Source: Cotesia glomerata (taxonomy: Eukaryota > Arthropoda > Insecta > Hymenoptera > Braconidae). Taken from it: 64,000 nucleotides of DNA. The stretch lies in assembly GCF_020080835.1 (NCBI RefSeq), contig NC_058159.1:5642001-5706000 (forward strand), in the 5' to 3' direction. Below the pieces are notes generated by a model that was not told the origin of the DNA, searched no databases, and was given only the letters and a program-made list of their open reading frames with translations. Made by a program: the position numbers and the translations under genes. Position 1 is the stretch's first letter, and every line of letters begins with the position of its first letter. Shown one piece after another: positions 48,493-60,844 of the stretch.

Positions 48493-49979
48493 ACTTGCAA
48501 CCTTGTAGTCACTGTGTGACTGCCGCGACTTGTAAACTATGAATAAATAAATAAAATTTTACTTTATTAAATTAATGACTTTTGTTAAATTGCACTGTAC
48601 TTTTTTAACTATTGACGTTTTTAAAAATATAAGCTCATCCCGATGTTATACTCATCAAGAGCTTTCATTTGAGTACCTACATGCATTTTGATATATTTTT
48701 CATATATACATATATATAATATATATAAATATATAAAATATATGAAAAATTAATGTGGGTACTCAAAGGAAAAGTTTTGATGAGTGTAACATTGGGATCA
48801 GCTGATATCTTTAAAAATGTCAATAATTAAGAAATTATATTGTATTTTGTCAACTTATAATATCTTTAAAGATATAAGCTCATCCTGATGTTACATTCAT
48901 CAAGAGCTTTCATTTGAGTACCCACATGCATTTTGCTATATTTTTCATATATACATACATATAATATATATAAATATATGAAAAATTGATCTGGGTACTC
49001 AAAGGAAAGGTATCAATGAGTGTAACATCCTGATGAGCTTATATCTTTAAAAATGTCAATCGTGTACAAAATACAAGGTCATTTTTTAATTATTGACATT
49101 TTTGAAGATACGATTTCATCTCAATGTTACACTCATCAAGACCTTTCATTTGAGTACCCACATGGTATTTTTTATATATTTTATATATATGGTATTTTTG
49201 AAATATACAAATATATGAAAAATTGATGTGGGTACTCAAATGAAAGGTCTTGATGAGTGTAATGTCGAGATGAGCTTATATCATTAAAAATATCAATTGT
49301 GTACAAGATACAAGGTCATTTCTTAATTACTGACATTTTTAAAGATGTAAGCTCATCCTGATGTTACATTTATCAAGAGCTTTCATTTAAGTACCCACAT
49401 GTATTTTGATATATTTTTCATATATACATATATATAATATATATAAATATATGAAAAATTGATCTGGGTACTTAAATGAAAGGTCTCGATGAGTGTAACA
49501 TCGGGACAAACTTATATCTTTTTAAAAATATCAATAGTTCACAAGATACAAGGTCATTTTTTAATTACGCATCTAGAGATAGAGCATTTTCGAATGCAGC
49601 ATTAATATTTATCAACATAAATTGACTATTGGTCAGAATGATATAAAACCTTGAAAAGCCACAACTCCACACAGAAAGAAAGATTTCTTGACTGGAGAAC
49701 AAAATTCTTGGCTCAAGTCAATTTTTGGTCGCCCGAAGGAAGACCGAAGTTGTCTTGGTCGAAGTAAAAATTTTTCTTGAAATTCTATTCTTGGTGGAAG
49801 TAATTTTTTCTTAATTCAAACTATCATAAATACTTAATACAAGAAATTTTTATATTTGATCAAGATTTTTAGATACTTTAGGGAAGCTACGGAAGCCTGG
49901 TTGGCTCATCGATGACTTATAAGAAAGTGGCGCTACACTCGCTTATTGTTTACATGTATACTACCCATAAATATAAAAG

Positions 49980-50324
49980 TACGGAAGCCTGGTTGGCTCA
50001 CCGTCAACTTACGAAAAAGTGGCGCTCCTTTCGCCCACAAGTTAATTAGTGCACGAGTTCACTAGTGAACTTGTGAACTTGTGGAGGCGACGCGACAATA
50101 TTAGAAGAGTGATTTTACAGCAATAGCAATTAATAAATTAAAATTTCCAATATTAATTTATTCCATGCCAAAATGGCGGCATCTTCGAAAAGCGCGTTTC
50201 TAATACTGTCGCGTCGCCTCCACAAGTGCATAAGTTCACTAGTGAACTCGTGCACTAATTAACTTGTGGGCGAAAGGAGCGCCACTTTTTCGTAAGTTGA
50301 CGGTGAGCCAACCAGGCTTCCGTA
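49980..50324. mobile_element. Nested 345-base palindromic relative of the same fold-back family
   Basis: TACGGAAGCCTGGTTGGCTC at the left and its exact inverse at the right; arms of about 145 bases are nearly perfect (CGAAAAAGTGGCGCTCCTTT, TAATTAGTGCACGAGTTCAC). The centre includes AAAATGGCGGC opening a 29-codon frame, probably chance. Confidence 0.8.
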
Positions 50325-50534
50325 TTCTACTCCGTATATACTAAAGTAACTAGTAAAAAAGTCACTAGTGCACATCCAACTTTTGCACTTGTTACTTGTG
50401 GATCCAAAATAGGGACAAAATGGCGTTATTTCTCAGTCATTACGTACATGTGTGCAGATGCAAAACAAAAACATCAACAATTAAAGTATAATAAATGAAT
50501 TGGCACCTAATTAATAAATAAAAAAAACTTTAAA

Positions 50535-50654
50535 ATGAATTATATTAGAGTTTCTGATGGAAAGGCTATAGTTCGATTACCTGTAAAAGATAATAAAATA
50601 TCTGTACAAACTATTAAAGCTTATTTTCCTGGTGTAAGTGGCCAGTGTATGTAA
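50535..50654 (+). CDS. 39-codon ORF resembling the TDP-43 N-terminal domain, possibly a first exon
   Basis: At the centre of the fold-back element, ATG 50535 opens a frame reading MNYIRVSDGKAIVRLPVKD, then NKISVQTIKAYFPGVSGQ, stopping at 50652. The spacing of YIRV, a Leu-Pro-x-x-Asp, a T-I-x-A and F-P-G-x-x-G matches the N-terminal oligomerisation domain of TDP-43 (TARDBP/TBPH), where the same blocks appear in the same order. The last codons overlap a consensus donor (CAGT|GTATGTAA at 50647), so the real exon may end at 50646 in phase 1. Only the first half of the domain is present, and no RNA-binding domains follow. It may be a captured host exon or the first exon of a transposon protein. 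Confidence 0.45.
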   Translation: MNYIRVSDGKAIVRLPVKDNKISVQTIKAYFPGVSGQCM

Positions 50655-51579
50655 TTAGTTGAAAATTTTCCTTTACTATAATTAAAAAAATATTATTATA
50701 TTTATTTATTTAGTTTTTTTTTATTTATTAATTAGGTGCCAATTCATTTATTATATTTTAATTGTTGATGTTTTTGTTTTGCATCTGCACACATGTACGT
50801 AATGACTGAGAAATGACGCCATTTTGTCCCTATTTTGGATCCACAAGTAACAAGTGCAAAAGTTGGAAGTGCACTAGTGACTTTTTTACTAGTTACTTTT
50901 ATACTTATGGGTAGTATACATGTAAACAATAAGCGAGTGTAGCGCCACTTTCTCATAAGTCATCGATGAGCTAACCAGGCTTCCGTAGGAAGCAGCGCCA
51001 CCTACTTCAGCTGAAAAAAAAATTTTCTCATCTTGAGAAAATTTTTCTCTTGAATATTTGATACCCATTTTAGATTATTTTAGCGCGCAATTATACATAT
51101 TGAATGAAAAAAAATGATTCAATATTATTTGATCTTCCCATTTGACATGTTAGTCAATAGAACTATTAATGAAAATTGACTATCAAGATATTTAATTTTT
51201 TGGAGCAAGAGAAAAATTTTCTCAAGACAAGAAAATTTACTTCTGTCAAGAACATAATTTTTTGGAGCAAGAGAGAAATTTTCTCAATACAAGAAAATTT
51301 TCTTGACTTAAAATAAATTGTCTTGGATCAAGAAACGTATTTCTTGAAGCAAGGGAATTAATTTGTTGGAATAAGTGATGAAATTTCTTGTGTCAAAAAA
51401 AAAATTTTTTTTCGTCCAAGTAAATAATTATTAAGAAAAATATTTTCTCGGCTCAAGTGAACCTTTCTTTCTGTGCAGGTCACGACCTTTCTAATGATAC
51501 CAAATTTAACCTTAAAAACTCATTTTATCATATAAATACACTGGTCACTAAATTTTTCTTATTCTATTAATAATATAGA

Positions 51580-52222
51580 TAATAAAATTATTTAATATAA
51601 AAATTTTTTTTTCTATAATTGATATATTTAATAAATCCCAAAAAATTTAGGAAGAAAACTAACATTTAATATCAATTAACCCATTTTCTTTTTAATTTCA
51701 TTAATAAGAAATATGACTTTAACAAGACTTTTACTTTACTTTTAACACATCAACATACATTAAAATTTTCTTTACTTTCCATTAGTATTATATATTAATT
51801 AATTATTTCTTCATACAATAATATTCTCACGCATTTTATTGAAATGTAAATAAAACTTTCACGTTATCGTGTATGACAATGAAAGCATTCTTTTGATAAT
51901 TCTTTTAGTCAAAGATTTGAATTCAAAATAAATATACACGTATATTCAATATACATACACGTATATATGTATTCGGAGTAGATCATGAGTAAATGCACTG
52001 ATTCAAAGTGAATAATCGGATTAGTATTTAATACCAACTAGTATTTAATACCGACCGTAATAAAATTTAGGGTGAAATTTATTGTAAATTTATGACTTGT
52101 TACGGTTATGTCTAAAGAAGAAATAGTTCACCTTAAATTTACTACTTTCTATTAATTATTTAATGATAAAATTATTTAGAACTATAATAATGAAGAAATA
52201 TTAAAATTGAGTGTGAAATAAC

Positions 52223-52262
<40 letters not shown>

Positions 52263-52517
52263 GTATGAAAAATTATAATTATTATTATTTGTAACGTTCC
52301 CAAAAATTGAGATGTTTAATTTAAATTGTCTTCCAGATTTGGCCGCGTAAGGTAGTCGACAGACTTCGGGTGGGCCTTGTCACTAGACTCTTTCTTAAAA
52401 TTTTATGAACTTTAGGAACGGTTTTATCAGAAATAAATTAACACCCAGGGTTAATAATTAATTAACTATATTCTAAACTTTAAAATTGGGTGAAGTCAAT
52501 CAGACACCGGACATTCG
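51580..52517. other. Intergenic sequence with AAT microsatellite
   Basis: (AAT)n at about 52220-52261. From 52290 (TGTAACGTTCCC) composition becomes more balanced and resembles the start of an LTR, but no matching end was found. No gene recognised. Confidence 0.3.
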
Positions 52518-53280
52518 TACACGGAAAAAAGTAAACTGTAATAATAACAGTCGATTTATAATAAGTAATGATCAACTGCTAAAAATTACCATTTTAAACA
52601 GTAAAATCGCGATTTTAATATTCACTTTATAATATTTACCATTTAAACGTTACAATTCACTCTTTACATGGAAGAAAATACTAGTTCAAACAGTTATATT
52701 CGCTATGTTAATGTCTCAAATGTTAAAGTATAATAATTAAGAATTCAGACTTTGATATTTATCATTTCGTACCTAAAAAATGATCTTATGATATGTAAAA
52801 AGTATAAAATAAAGTTAGTAAATTTCTAATACAAGCAACGTCAATATTTACAAAGTTAAATGGTAAATTTTAAACGCAACGCTAAAAATCAAACTGTAAT
52901 TATTGACTTGCTTGAACTGGTAAAATGTATATTTTAAAAGTATAATTTTTACTGTTTCAAATGTTAAATTTTCCCAGAGTGAGACCCGCTTCTCTTTTAT
53001 CTGAGTTCCCCTTCTCCTCATAATATGGACTATATATTGAAATGGCAATTTTTACTGTTTAAAACTGTAATTTTTTAAGATGAAAGAGTCGTTATTTACT
53101 ATAGTGAAAGCTACTAATCACTTATTTTGGATATTAAATTATAAATTGTGGCTTTTATACTTTCTACATTAAGTTTCGTAATATTTATATTTTTACCACC
53201 CCGATGTCCGCTTTACTGTTTGAAACTATAAAAATTAACCGGAATCCGAGTGAATATTACAGTTTACTTTTTTCCGTGTA
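52518..53280. mobile_element. MITE with TACACGGAAAAAAGTAAACT ends (763 bases)
   Basis: TACACGGAAAAAAGTAAACT at the left is exactly inverted at the right; perfect pairing runs about 25 bases. The interior alternates TTTAC/GTAAA words. Fragments of the same family lie at 63077-63111 and 63708-63757. Confidence 0.8.
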
Positions 53281-53514
53281 AGATGTTTGTCGGTTGACTG
53301 CCTTGGGCTGACTGCTCTGGATTTCCATCCAGAGTACAAAGAATTATTATAATTAATAAAATCGGCAACGTTGTATCTTAGGTTACCCTAGAAAAGTCGT
53401 CGGAGCCTAGCGCTCACGATTTTTAGGCCAGAGCCCGGTGACTCTCTTATCAGAAACGATTTCCGTTACTTCGCTGACAATGAATTTTATTCATCACTAG
53501 CGAAGCAATCGTAA
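53281..53514. other. Unrecognised balanced-composition segment
   Basis: Continues the 52290-52517 sequence on the other side of the MITE (GACTGCCTTGGGCTGACTGC, AGGCCAGAGCCCGGTGACTC), so the MITE probably inserted into one older element. Identity unknown. Confidence 0.3.
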
Positions 53515-53780
53515 TCTACATATATAAAAATGAATTGCTGTGCGTTAATCTGGCTATAAATCAAAAACAGCTTGACCGATTTTGATAATTTTTTTTTTGA
53601 TTTGTACGTTATAGTTCAAGGATGGTTTAGAAAAAAAAAAGTTGAAAAAAAAATCCTAAATATTAAAAAATCAAAAATATCAAGTAACATCAATTTTTTC
53701 CTACTTCACAGCAGTATTTCATTTGTCACCTATATAAGTCTATCTACAACGACTTCTTTTTGTTTTGTTCGCTATAGTTC
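53515..53780 (+). mobile_element. Helitron 5' fragment (third family)
   Basis: A|TCTACATATATAAAAATGAATTGCTGTGCG is a start I associate with a widespread insect Helitron family. The 3' end is not found here; sequence similar in style continues to about 54230 around the MITE at 53880. Confidence 0.5.
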
Positions 53781-53879
53781 TCGGATGTTTTCGAAAGAAT
53801 AAAATTTTTGGAAAACCCGAAAGTTCAGCTAAGGAAATCAACAGATCTAAAATTGTTAATCGTCTATCTTCTGTATGTA

Positions 53880-54098
53880 AGGTAAAAGACCCAGTTAATG
53901 ACACTGGCCTAGTTATTGACACTTGCAATTTTATTTTAATTAAATAAAACAAATCAACTTTAATAAATTAATAAATATAATTTTTGAATTATAAATTTTA
54001 AGATAATTGATTTTTTGAGAACATTTTATTTGTTTAATTAGAATAAAATTGCAGGTGTCAATCAACTAGGCCAGTGTCAATAACTGGGTCTTTTACCT
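53880..54098. mobile_element. TA-flanked MITE, AGGTRAAAGACCC family, copy 2
   Basis: AGGTAAAAGACCCAGTTAAT and inverted AACTGGGTCTTTTACCT with flanking TA, and arms of about 60 bases (ACACTGGCCTAGTTATTGAC). Same family as 31126-31325. Confidence 0.8.
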
Positions 54099-54230
54099 TA
54101 TGGACAAAAAAAAAATTTCATAAATTCAGTGTTCATTTTTTGGGATCTTGATTTTCAGGCGATAATGAGAAGCGAGTTTCATTTAATAACTTGACAAAAT
54201 TCTAATTGCACTTCATACAACCAGTATTTA

Positions 54231-54853
54231 TTCTTTATCGAAGTAGATTAGAGTTTAATATTATTTCTCAATAATTTGAATAAAAAATAATTTTTATTTG
54301 AGATAATTACGAGTTTTTTTATAATTTCAAATGAAAGAAAATTAATTTTTAATAATATAAATAATAAGATAAAATAAAATTAGATGAAAATTGTTTCGAT
54401 TGAAAAAAATGCGATAGTTAAGAAGAAAATTCGATTCACAGAACAGAGTCTGAAAAGGAAGATGGAAATAATAAAGTAAATTTATAAAGGAAATTGGATA
54501 AATTAATTTAAACAAATGATTGGATGATTACGCATCGATTTCGGAAGCACAATCACGCTCGAGGAGTTGGCGTGAGACCTTCGATAATTCGAATAGTAAA
54601 CGGAGTCACATCGTGGTCCACTGGATAACTCATCATGGGGTGTCCTTTTGCCCTTTGTGCAATGTATGTCCCATATACATATATCTATTGATGTATACAC
54701 ATGTGTGTAAGACAATTCCTCCAGTGCGAATTAATACAACAGTGCACCTCAAACGTCGAGTAATAGACCGCACGTGTCAGACACGCGATTTACAAAACCC
54801 CAGATTTAATTCTTGGATTTTTTTATTATGTTATGTAATCGGCCTACAACTGA

Positions 54854-54889
<36 letters not shown>

Positions 54890-55028
54890 CATCGAAAGTA
54901 AAAATTGAATTTTAAATTAGTTAAGTATGAAAAAAAAAAATAAAATAAATAATAAAAATAAAAAAAAATAATAATAACAATAATAATGTAACGTTCTCGT
55001 TAAATTTAAAAAGTATTTTATTCAAAAA
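54231..55028. other. Intergenic region with an unrecognised island
   Basis: About 54500-54830 has balanced composition on both strands, with no recognised product, and could be regulatory or an old exon. (ATT)n at 54855-54889. TGTAACGTTCTC at 54987 resembles the sequence at 52290. Confidence 0.3.
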
Positions 55029-55340
55029 CTAGCTGACCCGGTGAACTTCGTATCACCTACAATATATTTTATTACACCTTTCGATCAGCGATTATTACTT
55101 TAATTAATTAAATCAGTTGATTTTTTTATTTTATTAAATTACATGAAGGGAGCTGATTGATTTATGAAAAGCTTAATTGACAAGAGAATAAATAAAATCT
55201 AGATCAAAAGATCAGCCGAAAGATGTACAAATATTGATATGACACAAAAACACTCGCTGGAGCGTATACACCTGACATTACGCTTCCTGAACTATCTGAA
55301 TGATAAAAAGAGGGTTCTCGTCTATTTATCTCGATATATT
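55029..55340 (-). mobile_element. Helitron 3' end (CTAG terminus) fragment
   Basis: On the - strand the sequence ends CGAAGTTCACCGGGTCAGCTAG followed by T, a Helitron-type terminus common in insects. The inner boundary is approximate. Confidence 0.45.
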
Positions 55341-57371
55341 TGTAATTTGTAACATTTATGACAAAGTATCAAGCCGTTTTTAAAATAAATAAAAAAAAAA
55401 TAACTAAACAAAATTAAAAATAAAAACGATATCAATTTAAAGTTACTGATAACAATAATTAAAGTTTGAAATTGATAAACGGCGGGAAGTTGATAAAAAA
55501 ATAAAAGATATAAGCGAAATTATTTAAAATAAATTAATTAATGATTGGAATTGCAAAATCCGTTTGATCTTAATGAAAATAAAAAAAGTGTTATTTGTGT
55601 AAGAATAAAATAAGCACACGGGCGGTCTGGTTATTGTATCTCGTTGTTAAAATCTCTTCTCGGCGCTCCACTCTTCTGAGCCAGCACCTTTACATTATTA
55701 CTTCTCGGATCTTTATACGGCGGGTGTGGGGATAGGAGTAATGAAAACGAGACATAGATATAAGTATTACACTCATGTATAAATATAAATATACATAAAT
55801 AAAAGTGGATTGTTAATTTTTATTTAAGGTGGATGGTAAGTGGTAAAGAAGCTCAAGATCGCCGTTCTGACTGGTATATATCTCTCAATAAGAGCCCTTA
55901 TCATATTTATGGGGGCGACTGAAAGCGCACGACATGGAAACTGCATCTGTTCACGCGCATATTTTTAAATACCAATTTAATTTTAATCGGCGAATTAAAA
56001 TAATGTAACCCTGTACCCCATTCTTGTAAGTGCGCTACTGTGTTTTACAATTTATTCACGAGTTAACTTTGTTTATTATAACTTTATCTATTTCGGTTTA
56101 AATATTTTAAATGGACTGAAGGAATTTTTGTTTGCTTTAATAAAGAAAATGATTTTTTTTTCTTAGACTTTTTTATTTTGCACAGTAAAAATTTTTGCGT
56201 CAAAAAAATTTGTTAAATATTTAAAAAAAAGTTAAATTTTAAAGACAAAAATTTCTTAGTTTGAAGAATTTTAAATCTTTAATAAAAAGTATTTTATTTT
56301 CAAGTTTAATATAAATTATTGTACATATATTATTGACAGATATTGTTAAAAAAAAGCATTATCAAAATATTTTAAAAATCGCCTCACGCTTTTTTACAAT
56401 AAAATTATTTTCTACTTTTTAGTTCGATTTATTTTTTAAAACTACAATTTTTTCTTATCAGAGCGGTGAAACGTGCTAATACATATAATAAGACTCTGTA
56501 AGAATTGAAAAAAAAATTTTTTAAGCGAATAAGACAAACATCCGTATGTCGGCGAACAAACAAGTTTGGATGTACAAAGACATGATAGTAGCCTAGGTAC
56601 ATAAAAGTAAAATGGAGTCCAGAATAGTGACAGGCGCGGACTAAACTCGCGTTGATCGATAACAACGTCGCGACGCTGGGCGTGTCTGGGATACACCACC
56701 TCTGTGTATTTCCTCCCACACGCGATACATGCGAATAAAGTATAATGTGCAGAATATATTACACTCGTTACATCCAGATCTATTGAAATTTTTGAGGAAA
56801 TATTACTCAAGGTTTTTTAACCCAAATTTTTATCAGAATAAATTCAGCATAGTAAAAAATTTTTTGACGCAATGACGAAAAATTTTCTACTGTGGAGAAA
56901 ATAATTCTTGAATTTTTTAAAAATTTTAACTCAACAAATTTTTATCTCAATATTCATCTTTTTGGTTTTATTTAATCAAATATAAAATATGTGGAGTAGA
57001 GGTACTAGGATGCCACTAGACCCTAAAAGAGGATTCTCCTTAGACCGCGCGTAATTCAGTGTGTAACCGTACGCAAGATCGAATTAACATTAACATTAAA
57101 TTGGATTTGCCGAAAATCTCTCTATCCTAGTCCTCCTTTTGCTTCTCTTTATCATCTTAGTTATGCCCTTAGTCTGTCTCACTTATCAGCTTGAAAAGTT
57201 AGTCATCCGTCTAATCCATTTACCCTGTCAGTTCCCGAGTTTCGTGAATACCAACGGGTATTTAGGACATCAACAGTACACTCTAAGCTTTAAGCTTGAT
57301 ATTTTGTTCAATAAGCAATGTTAAAATAATTTACAACTTAAGTAGCTCTTGTTATTTATTATTTATTAAAC
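55341..57371. other. Intergenic region, three unrecognised islands
   Basis: About 55615-56030, 56450-56790 and 57000-57330 have balanced composition and look unique or derived from unknown elements. Frames of 61-122 residues occur there but have no motif. The last island ends in TTGTTCAATAAGCAATG, like an LTR or poly(A) region. Nothing firm. Confidence 0.25.
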
Positions 57372-57560
57372 AGAAAAAAAATTTACTTGGATCAAGTGAA
57401 TAAATTTGATGAACTTCATCTTTTTGATTTGAGTAGAAAAATTCTTAAAAAATTTTTCTTGGTTTAATTAAATTTAAATTGATTTAAAAATCAACTTTTT
57501 AAAATTTTCTAGGTTCAGAATTTTTTCTCTTCATTCAAGTTAATTTTTTTTTTTTTAATC
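57372..57560. repeat. CTTGATTCAAG-rich short repeat
   Basis: Starts CAGAAAAAAAATTTACTTGG; word content like 9469-9670 and 60543-60690. Confidence 0.45.
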
Positions 57561-58722
57561 TTTAACAAAAATGATAATTTTTAAATAGTTAACTTAAATT
57601 AAAAGCTGCAAATAAAATTTATCAGTTTGAAAAATTTTTTTAATTAATTCAAATTAATTAAATTTTATTTTTTAAGTCTTCTATACAAATTTTTTTTAAA
57701 GTAAAATTAAATTTTTTACCAAAGTAAATAATTTATTTTTATAATAAAACTACCAATTATTAGGATATTTATAATTATATTTTAATTTTAAATGAAAAAA
57801 AAATTTTTTAATCACAAAATTTGAATTTTTTTCAATTTATTTATCAAAATTTTTAATAAATTTTTACACAAAATTATTTACTATGTATTTTTTCCACATA
57901 AAATTTTATTTTTTTGTATCACAATTTTGACAGAGAAAAAAAATTATTGCATAATTATTAATTATACTGAATAAAAAATATAAATATATTAACGTTGCAT
58001 AAAAGTTATTGTCGGGCTAATTACAACGAAAATGTAACCAATTGAGGATAAATAAAAAAAGATAAAAAAAATTTAGAATATAAAAGCATTAAAAAAATCT
58101 CAAAGGGGGCCTGAACTTTCTTATTAAAAAATGTCGTGTCAGCACTTATGATTGCCGGCGGATAACTCACTTTGTATTATATCGTACATACATTATGTAT
58201 TATATATTTATACTTTGTACTATAAATTTATTTATGATCACACCCTATTATTTATACACATTTTTGAGCCTCTTGACTAAAAGATATGAGAAGCCTGCTC
58301 AATTATTTGATAGGTCAAAAAACTATTTATTTATCTGTGAAAGCTACGGCATTTATGTCACAATCACAATAATGATATTTATAAACAAAAATAGACGGGA
58401 AAAATTTAAAAAGTTGGGAAAAATAGAGTCGCCAGTCGGAAAATTGGGGTGAATTCAGTCCGCTCGAGTCCGGTCTATCGAGCTGGAACAACAAGCGGCA
58501 ATCAAGCATAACTCGATCATTTCATTCTTCTGCCTCTCTGATCTCACCCTCTCTAAACTGTGCGTCTACTATTTATATTTCTAGTTCGACCTTTCTTTAT
58601 TTCTTCTAAATAACTAAATAAAATATACAATAGCAATAATAAATAATAAATAAAGGCTGAAAAGTACCATAACCACACTAAAAAAAAAAATTTTATTTGA
58701 ATCAAGAGAAATATTTTTAAAT
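57561..58722. other. AT-rich intergenic sequence
   Basis: Mostly A/T runs. About 58085-58180 and 58400-58560 are less AT-rich but unrecognised. Confidence 0.25.
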
Positions 58723-59426
58723 AACACAGAAAGAAAAATTTCTTGACTGGAGAACAAAATTCTTGGCTCAAGAAAGTTTTCGGGTGCCTGAAGGAAGACC
58801 AAAGTTGTGTTGGCCGAAGTAAAAATTTTTCTTGAAATTCTATTCTTGGCGGAAGTAATTTTTTCTTAATTCAAATTATCATAAATACTTGATACAATAA
58901 ATTTTTATATTTGATCAAGATTTTTAGATATTTTAGGGAAGCAGCGCCAACTACTTCAGCTGAGAAAAAAATTTTCTCACCTTGAGAAAATTTTTCTCTT
59001 GAATATTTGATACCCATTTTATATTATTTTAGCGTGCAATTATACATATTGGATGAAAAAAAATGATGAAATATTATTTGATCTTCCCATTTGACATGTT
59101 AATCAATAAAAATATTAGTGAAAATTTACTTCTATCTTTATATTTAATTTTTTGGAGCAAGAGAGACATTTTCTCAAGACAAGAAAATTTACTTTTATCA
59201 AGAATTAAATTTTTTGGAGCAAGAGGCTGAATTTTCGCAAAACAAAAAGATTTTCTTGACTTAAATAAATTTTCTTGGATCAAGAAACGTATTTCTTAAA
59301 GCAAGAGAATTAATTTTGTTGGAATAAGTGAAATTTTTTATCAAAAAAAGATTTTTTTTTCAGTCAAGAAAATAATTAGGAAGAAAAATATTTTCTTGGG
59401 TCAAATGAATTTTTTTTTTTCTGTAC
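58723..59426. mobile_element. MITE, TACACAGAAAGAAAG family, copy 3
   Basis: AACACAGAAAGAAAAATTTC to TTTTTTTTTTCTGTAC. It matches copies at 2264 and 49668 throughout, including the GGGAAGCAGCGCCA block, here at about 58937. Confidence 0.75.
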
Positions 59427-60542
59427 AAGAAAATAATTTCTTAAATTAAGAAAAATTATTTGTTAACTAAAAATTTTTTTCTTAAATTAAAAGGATGAAA
59501 TTCTTAAAAATGATTTTTCTTCATTTTTTAATTTTCAAAGAAGAAAAATTAACATTTCAAATTAATTATTAAAAGCAATTTCTTGTAATTTTTTCATGTA
59601 TTTTTTTTGTTTTCAAATAAAAAAAAATGATGAATCTGAAATTCTAACATAATCCTCTACTCTATTTCTTCTCTAACTTTGTTCACGGATTGCGTATGTA
59701 TTTAGAATTCATTGGGGGTGCAAAGCAAGTGATTGTATCCATAAGTATTGCGACAATGTGGATAGAATATTTTATCAGGTGTACTTTTTGCCCTGCCTAG
59801 AAAATAAATAAATTATTTTTATTTTATTTACTACAAAAATTGACGGAACATAATTTAACAAAATATTACGGAAGTGAATTTGAATATTTAATAATTTATT
59901 TCTTGAAAAAAAAAAAAATAAAAAAAACATTTTTTTAAAATTCACAAAGAATGTTTGATGAAGAAATATATTATGAAATATTAATATATAATATGTGTAA
60001 ATATGGAGACTCGGGTGTTAAATATATGCACCCTTTAATATATATTTAAAATTTACAATTGGTAACCGGTAGTTGTAGAACCCGTTATTTCTTATGCCGA
60101 TGTATAATTTCATGTATTCTCAATGGAACGATCGATTTGTAAATCCCATTATCCATAAAATGTTCAAAGGGCTAACACGTTACGCGCAACCACCGTCTGC
60201 CGTAATCCACCGCGGTTACAATTGTTACAAAAGATTATACATGTTGTGTACTCTCTGTAGTTATTACATACCCATTGAATGAAGGAGTGAAGTCTATCAT
60301 CAACTAAACTACGCTTTTTAATGTGGTACCAGTAAGGGCGTTCTGTTTTCGTTTTTTAAAATTTAATTTAATATTTTTTTTTTTTATATGATTGTCATTT
60401 TCTATTTTCAAGAAATATTAATTTTTTTGGAGTTATAAATAAGAGTTGAGATTATAACACCTTGGAAAATTTGCGCAGTAGATGATTTTTCATTAATTTA
60501 TTGTCTTCAGAGTGAAATTTACTCCGAGAAAGATTTTTTTAA
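59427..60542. other. Intergenic sequence, nothing firm
   Basis: An island at about 60080-60300 (GGAACGATCGATTTGT, CCACCGTCTGCCGTAATCCA) has balanced composition and a 62-residue frame without motif. Confidence 0.25.
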
Positions 60543-60690
60543 TACACAGAAAAAAAATATTCTTGAATCAAATATATAATTTTGAAGAACTTAATATTCT
60601 TGATTTGAGAAGAAAAATTCTTGATTTAAGGAAATTTTACTTGGTTCAAAAATTTTTCTCTTGAATCAAGTTAACTTTTTTTTCAGGGTA
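60543..60690. repeat. CTTGATTCAAG-rich short MITE-like repeat
   Basis: ACACAGAAAAAAAATATTCT at the left, GTTAACTTTTTTTTCAGGG at the right, with TTGAATCAA words between. Confidence 0.5.
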
Positions 60691-60844
60691 CTATTCATAA
60701 AGTAACTCCGAGGGGTGAATTTTTAATTTTTTAAAAAACAATTAAAAGAATATGTAAAAAAATTAATTCTAGTGATGTGTTTTATTAAAACAATTTTAAT
60801 TTTAATTTGTATTTTATTTTATAATTGAATGATAATAATAATAA

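Larger units (their letters stand above)
49888..50987. mobile_element. Fold-back DNA element (TACGGAAGCCTGGTTGGCTC ends) carrying an exon-like ORF
   Basis: Flanked by GGAAGC on both sides, while the intact MITE at 2264 has it once, so the target duplication is 6 bases. Arms of over 300 bases (GATGACTTATAAGAAAGTGG, GTTTACATGTATACTACCC, ACTTGTTACTTGTGGATCC) surround a centre of about 170 bases with a short ORF. A smaller relative (49980-50324) is inserted in the left arm. No transposase is present. Confidence 0.75.
49668..51477. mobile_element. MITE, TACACAGAAAGAAAG family, copy 2, interrupted
   Basis: Ends CACACAGAAAGAAAGATTTC and CCTTTCTTTCTGTG, nearly identical to 2264-2960 apart from the 1.1-kb insertion at 49888-50987. 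Confidence 0.8.
48493..51579 (-). mobile_element. Helitron family I, copy with four hairpin units, interrupted by nested elements
   Basis: The - strand 5' end is TCTATATTATTAATAGAAT (51579), the 3' end a decayed hairpin (GCAGTCACACAGTGACTAC) and CAAG instead of CTAG at 48493. Hairpin units begin near 48628, 48870, 49107 and 49345. A MITE at 49668-51477 splits it. Confidence 0.8.

Noticed and set aside
50103..50270. 29-codon frame starting AAAATGGCGGC in the nested palindrome
   Set aside because: Mostly encoded by the inverted arm; no conserved pattern, likely chance.
52290..53514. LTR candidate starting TGTAACGTTCCC
   Set aside because: No matching GTTACA end or target duplication could be found; kept only as an unrecognised segment.
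54520..54915. 131-residue + strand frame
   Set aside because: Runs into an ATT microsatellite (poly-Leu) and has no motif.
56429..56810. Two overlapping - strand frames of 96 and 122 residues
   Set aside because: Different frames of the same island, no recognisable domain or splice context.
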